Assembly (NCBI GenBank): GCA_020650975.1 | Contig: JAIPMN010002747.1 | Location: 1-24,057 of the forward strand | Length of the DNA stretch: 24,057 nucleotides | From: Apostichopus californicus | Taxonomy: Eukaryota; Echinodermata; Holothuroidea; Aspidochirotida; Stichopodidae | Direction: 5' to 3' | Shown here: in pieces, positions 21,171 to 24,057 of the stretch | Layout: each line of letters starts with the position of its first letter | How positions within the stretch are numbered: position 1 is the first letter of the stretch | The notes under the pieces: model-generated | The model's input: only the letters and a program-made list of their open reading frames with translations | Databases searched by the model: none | Told to the model about the DNA's origin: nothing | Translations under genes and position numbers: made by a program

Positions 21171-21668
21171 AACATGTTGATGTTATTGCTGAAATACTGT
21201 TACTGAAACTTAACATAACGATTATAACAGGGGCATGCTTATAATGAGTTGTAACATGTCAATGTTATTACTGAAATACTGATATACGGTAGAAACTTAA
21301 CATAATGATTACAACAGGGGCATGCTTATGATGAATTGTAACATAATGATGTTATTGCTGAAATACTGATATTGAAACTTAACATAATGATTTTATCAGT
21401 GGTATTCTTGTAATGAATGGTAACATGTTGATGTGATTGCTGAAATACTGATATTGAAACTTGACACAATGAATATAACAGTGGCTTGCTTGTAATGAAT
21501 TTTAACATGTTGATGTTGTTGCTGAAATACTGATATTGAAACTTAACATAATGATTATAACATTAGCATGCTTATAATGAATTGTAACATGTTGATGGTT
21601 TTGCTGAAATACTGATATTGAACCTTAACATAATCATTATCACAGTGGCATGCTTATCATGCAATATT
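21171..21668. repeat. 82-bp tandem repeat, six copies
   Basis: Unit starts (AACATG-like) fall at 21171, 21253, 21340, 21422, 21504 and 21586. The spacing is 82, 87, 82, 82 and 82; the 87 includes a 5-bp insertion. Conserved words in each unit are GCTGAAATACTGATA, GAAACTTAACATAATGATT, GCATGCTT and ATGAATTGT. The last copy decays at about 21668. Copies differ at several sites, so this is a short satellite-like array of moderate age. Confidence 0.9.
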
Positions 21669-21669
21669 A

Positions 21670-24035
21670 CTCCTCCCCTTTTCCTTGACAGATCAATCAT
21701 AACATCATTAGCTATATGTCACCTTAAAAAATGGAATTCGTCACGTTGAGTTATTTAGTAAGTTGAATTTTATGTAGCAGCCATGTTTAACATACACCTA
21801 CAGAACTCATACACGCCATGCATTGCGTGCACGACTGCTTGTAATCTGCAGTCATATATCTTGATCTCTTTTCGAGAGACTTGACCAGAAAAGAAAAACT
21901 TACCCGTTGATTTATAAGATTAAATATAAACTCAGTCTGCATTTGAGAGATTATTTTCATTTTAGTGCGACTGATATTTAATCCAAAGAAGGAAATGGAT
22001 TAGAATATACTTTTAAAACCTATATAAAAGCATTTTCATATATTTTCGTTCCTTCAATATAGATTCAATAAAAGTTACTGGAAATGTTATCACTTATAAA
22101 AGATAACGACCTTTGACCTGTTAACGTGGCCTTGTTTAATGTTCTCTCCGTGGAAGTATGCAATATAACTTGCAAATTACGAGTATATTCCAAGTTTCAA
22201 AATGCAGTTAGAATCGCGACGAAGAAATGCTCGGACGGTTTCTAGTGTAATGGATAGTAAGTTAATGATATTCAAGAAGTTGGAGTTCCGCTTCCACCTG
22301 CACGAGTGATTTTAATTAAATCTAAAGCATTGACTACTCCTGACACAACAAATGAAATCGTGGCATCAAGTATTAATTAAATGCTATTTATGGGATCGAG
22401 CATTGTTTAAAATGATTGCCATTAAAGGAGTAAATTAATTTTAAAGAGGCATATATTAAATTCATCCAGGATGTTGAATATTGTATTCAATGAATTTTTC
22501 CCTACATTCCATTTTCAAAATCAAAACATTTTAACCTGATACGTTCGAAGTAACAAACTTGAAATTCAGTAAGCGAAGACGTATGATGACTGCACGTGAA
22601 TGTTTGTTTATTCATGTTCTGATTCACAGCCCTACTTTGAACTCTATTCAAATTCAAGATCAAACCAATGAGATTTAGGAATATAATAAAATAAAACATT
22701 TTGTTGCCAGTGTGCAACTTTATGACAGTTACGACTATCTAATAGAAACTGAATGCAAACCCAACAGGACAATTAGAATATTCCGCTATCATCAGCGCAA
22801 AATAAAATCTTTTCTTTGAAATTCAAACGTGTAGTCGGTATTGTCTCTTGGATAATATTGCCTACTAACATGGGTTATCTGTTTGCATGTATTGGAACAA
22901 TCACAATACTTGTACAGCTTCTCCGGTCATTAACGCATAATGCAGCTCGCTCTCGTACAGAGTAAGTCACGTGCAACTGATTTCTCGATGGAAAACGACC
23001 CATCACCTTTAAATATTTCAAACTTTCTTGGCAACTGACTTAGCTGACCGAGGAGATTAATCAGTGACGTATAGTGAAGGAATCTCCCACGCGTCATGTA
23101 ATCGACAGGACTCGAAAAGAAAGAAACCAAACATGATATCCCTTAAATTGTACCAGTTAGAGCTATTACTCTGCTATTATCAACGTATCATTTGATCCTG
23201 ATGTGATTACATATCGCTTTCTCTTCTCTTACAGTCTCCTATGTAAAGGATTTACTTTATCTGGGTCGGTAATATCCTTCTAGGACAAATAGATACGCGA
23301 TTAAATTTATTTTGAGTTGAAAAGATTTAATCAGCCTGGGTACACAAACAGCTTACAAAACAGGACACAGCGCCTTAAGCCATTCAGTCAATTGGAAGAC
23401 TAGAATTTAATTTCAAACAAATTAAACAGAGAGAATCATCATTCTCCATAAACAATTCGCTGTGGGGTCGTTTCCCTTGATTAATCGGAGACTGATAAAT
23501 AGTCCAGTTCGAAAAGAGAAGTGTGTTTTTATTTCATCTTCTTAGCATAACGTTTAAGTTAAGCTGAGAGCTGGGTTTAAATAAAGATTGTCTTTCCGAA
23601 AAGCGGTATAGTCTATACCACCTCAATTAAAGAGCTTTGGTTGATATAAATATCCCTAATGAAGGTACATTGACGTCTGTAGTGTGGTACGGACTCTGAA
23701 CTAATATAAACACGTCGAAAAAAGACGACTGAAGCGGAATTAACGAGGGCCAATTCAGTTGTCCAAATATAGAACAATTTCTGAAAAAGAATGTTTACAA
23801 GTTTTTCAATTGTTGACATACGTGAGTATGGAAAAGGAGAGGATAAATGTGTTGTACGACGTGACAGTACACAAGTACATTATGACATTAAAGTTATAGT
23901 GTGCCGCATGTTATTCGAATCTTCGGACTGGCTAATTTAAATAAATACTAATAAGCTACTAGTTATTCCGTTTTGTTTGCTTATGCCTAGAATTTTAACA
24001 AAAAATTATATCTAGTTCTATATCTATCTACCTTT
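21670..24035. other. Non-coding stretch, nothing recognised
   Basis: No exon is supported. Small frames on the minus strand at 22502-22717, 22930-23130 and 23613-23819 have no known similarity and no splice support. Confidence 0.4.
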
Positions 24036-24037
24036 CT

Positions 24038-24057
24038 ACACACACACATATATATAT
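24038..24057. repeat. (CA)n(TA)n microsatellite at the window end
   Basis: Short CA units pass into TA units and run to the last base, so the full length is not visible. Confidence 0.8.

Noticed and set aside
21171-21668. CRISPR array
   Set aside because: The repeats are directly contiguous with no unique spacers, and the context is eukaryotic.
22502-22717. 71-residue minus-strand frame with a signal-peptide-like start, as a small secreted peptide
   Set aside because: The hydrophobic stretch comes from AT-rich DNA. There is no known family, no dibasic peptide layout and no splice or promoter evidence.
22930-23130. Overlapping short frames on both strands near 22940-23130, as a first exon
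   Set aside because: Neither frame resembles a known protein. A GTAAGT-like word near 22962 is not enough for an exon call.

Overview
The window is animal nuclear DNA: AT-rich and gene-poor, with spliced GT-AG exons, many dispersed repeats and one assembly gap. The mix of hAT-type non-autonomous transposons, a tRNA-derived SINE and frequent AGGCCTA-like words suggests a marine invertebrate, perhaps a deuterostome such as an echinoderm. That placement is an impression, not a proof. No bacterial, organellar or viral gene organisation was seen.

The only gene I can support lies at 2634-5579 on the plus strand. Four coding exons (2634-2839, 3136-4745, 4954-5170, 5429-5579) are joined by three short GT-AG introns of phases 2, 1 and 2. 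They give an intact 2184-nt reading frame for a predicted 727-residue protein. The N-terminus aligns without gaps to the core of an HMG box. The middle is long, basic, low in complexity and probably disordered, with two RRS-x-RI motifs and an acidic patch. The C-terminus is a short Trp-rich tail made by the last exon. I do not recognise the family; a nuclear or chromatin role is inferred.

The rest is non-coding or repeat-derived. Positions 1-223 hold two related hAT-like transposon ends. A 593-bp hAT-like element lies at 7264-7856 and a 345-bp one at 10046-10390, each with terminal inverted repeats and an 8-bp target duplication. A SINE with Pol III boxes A and B is at 11230-11634, and a diverged 5'-truncated relative is at 18780-19077. 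Tandem repeats have periods of 10 bp (8931-8990), 27 bp (12146-12526), 36 bp (14786-14896), 87 bp (16240-16420) and 82 bp (21171-21668). An AT-rich imperfect palindrome packed with GATATC and GAATTC words spans about 19826-20268. A 10-N gap sits inside a C homopolymer at 11863-11872.

The long stretches between these (232-2600, 12530-14450, 16420-18780, 21670-24057) show no convincing gene. Short open frames there look like chance, though small exons of other genes could be missed without transcript data.
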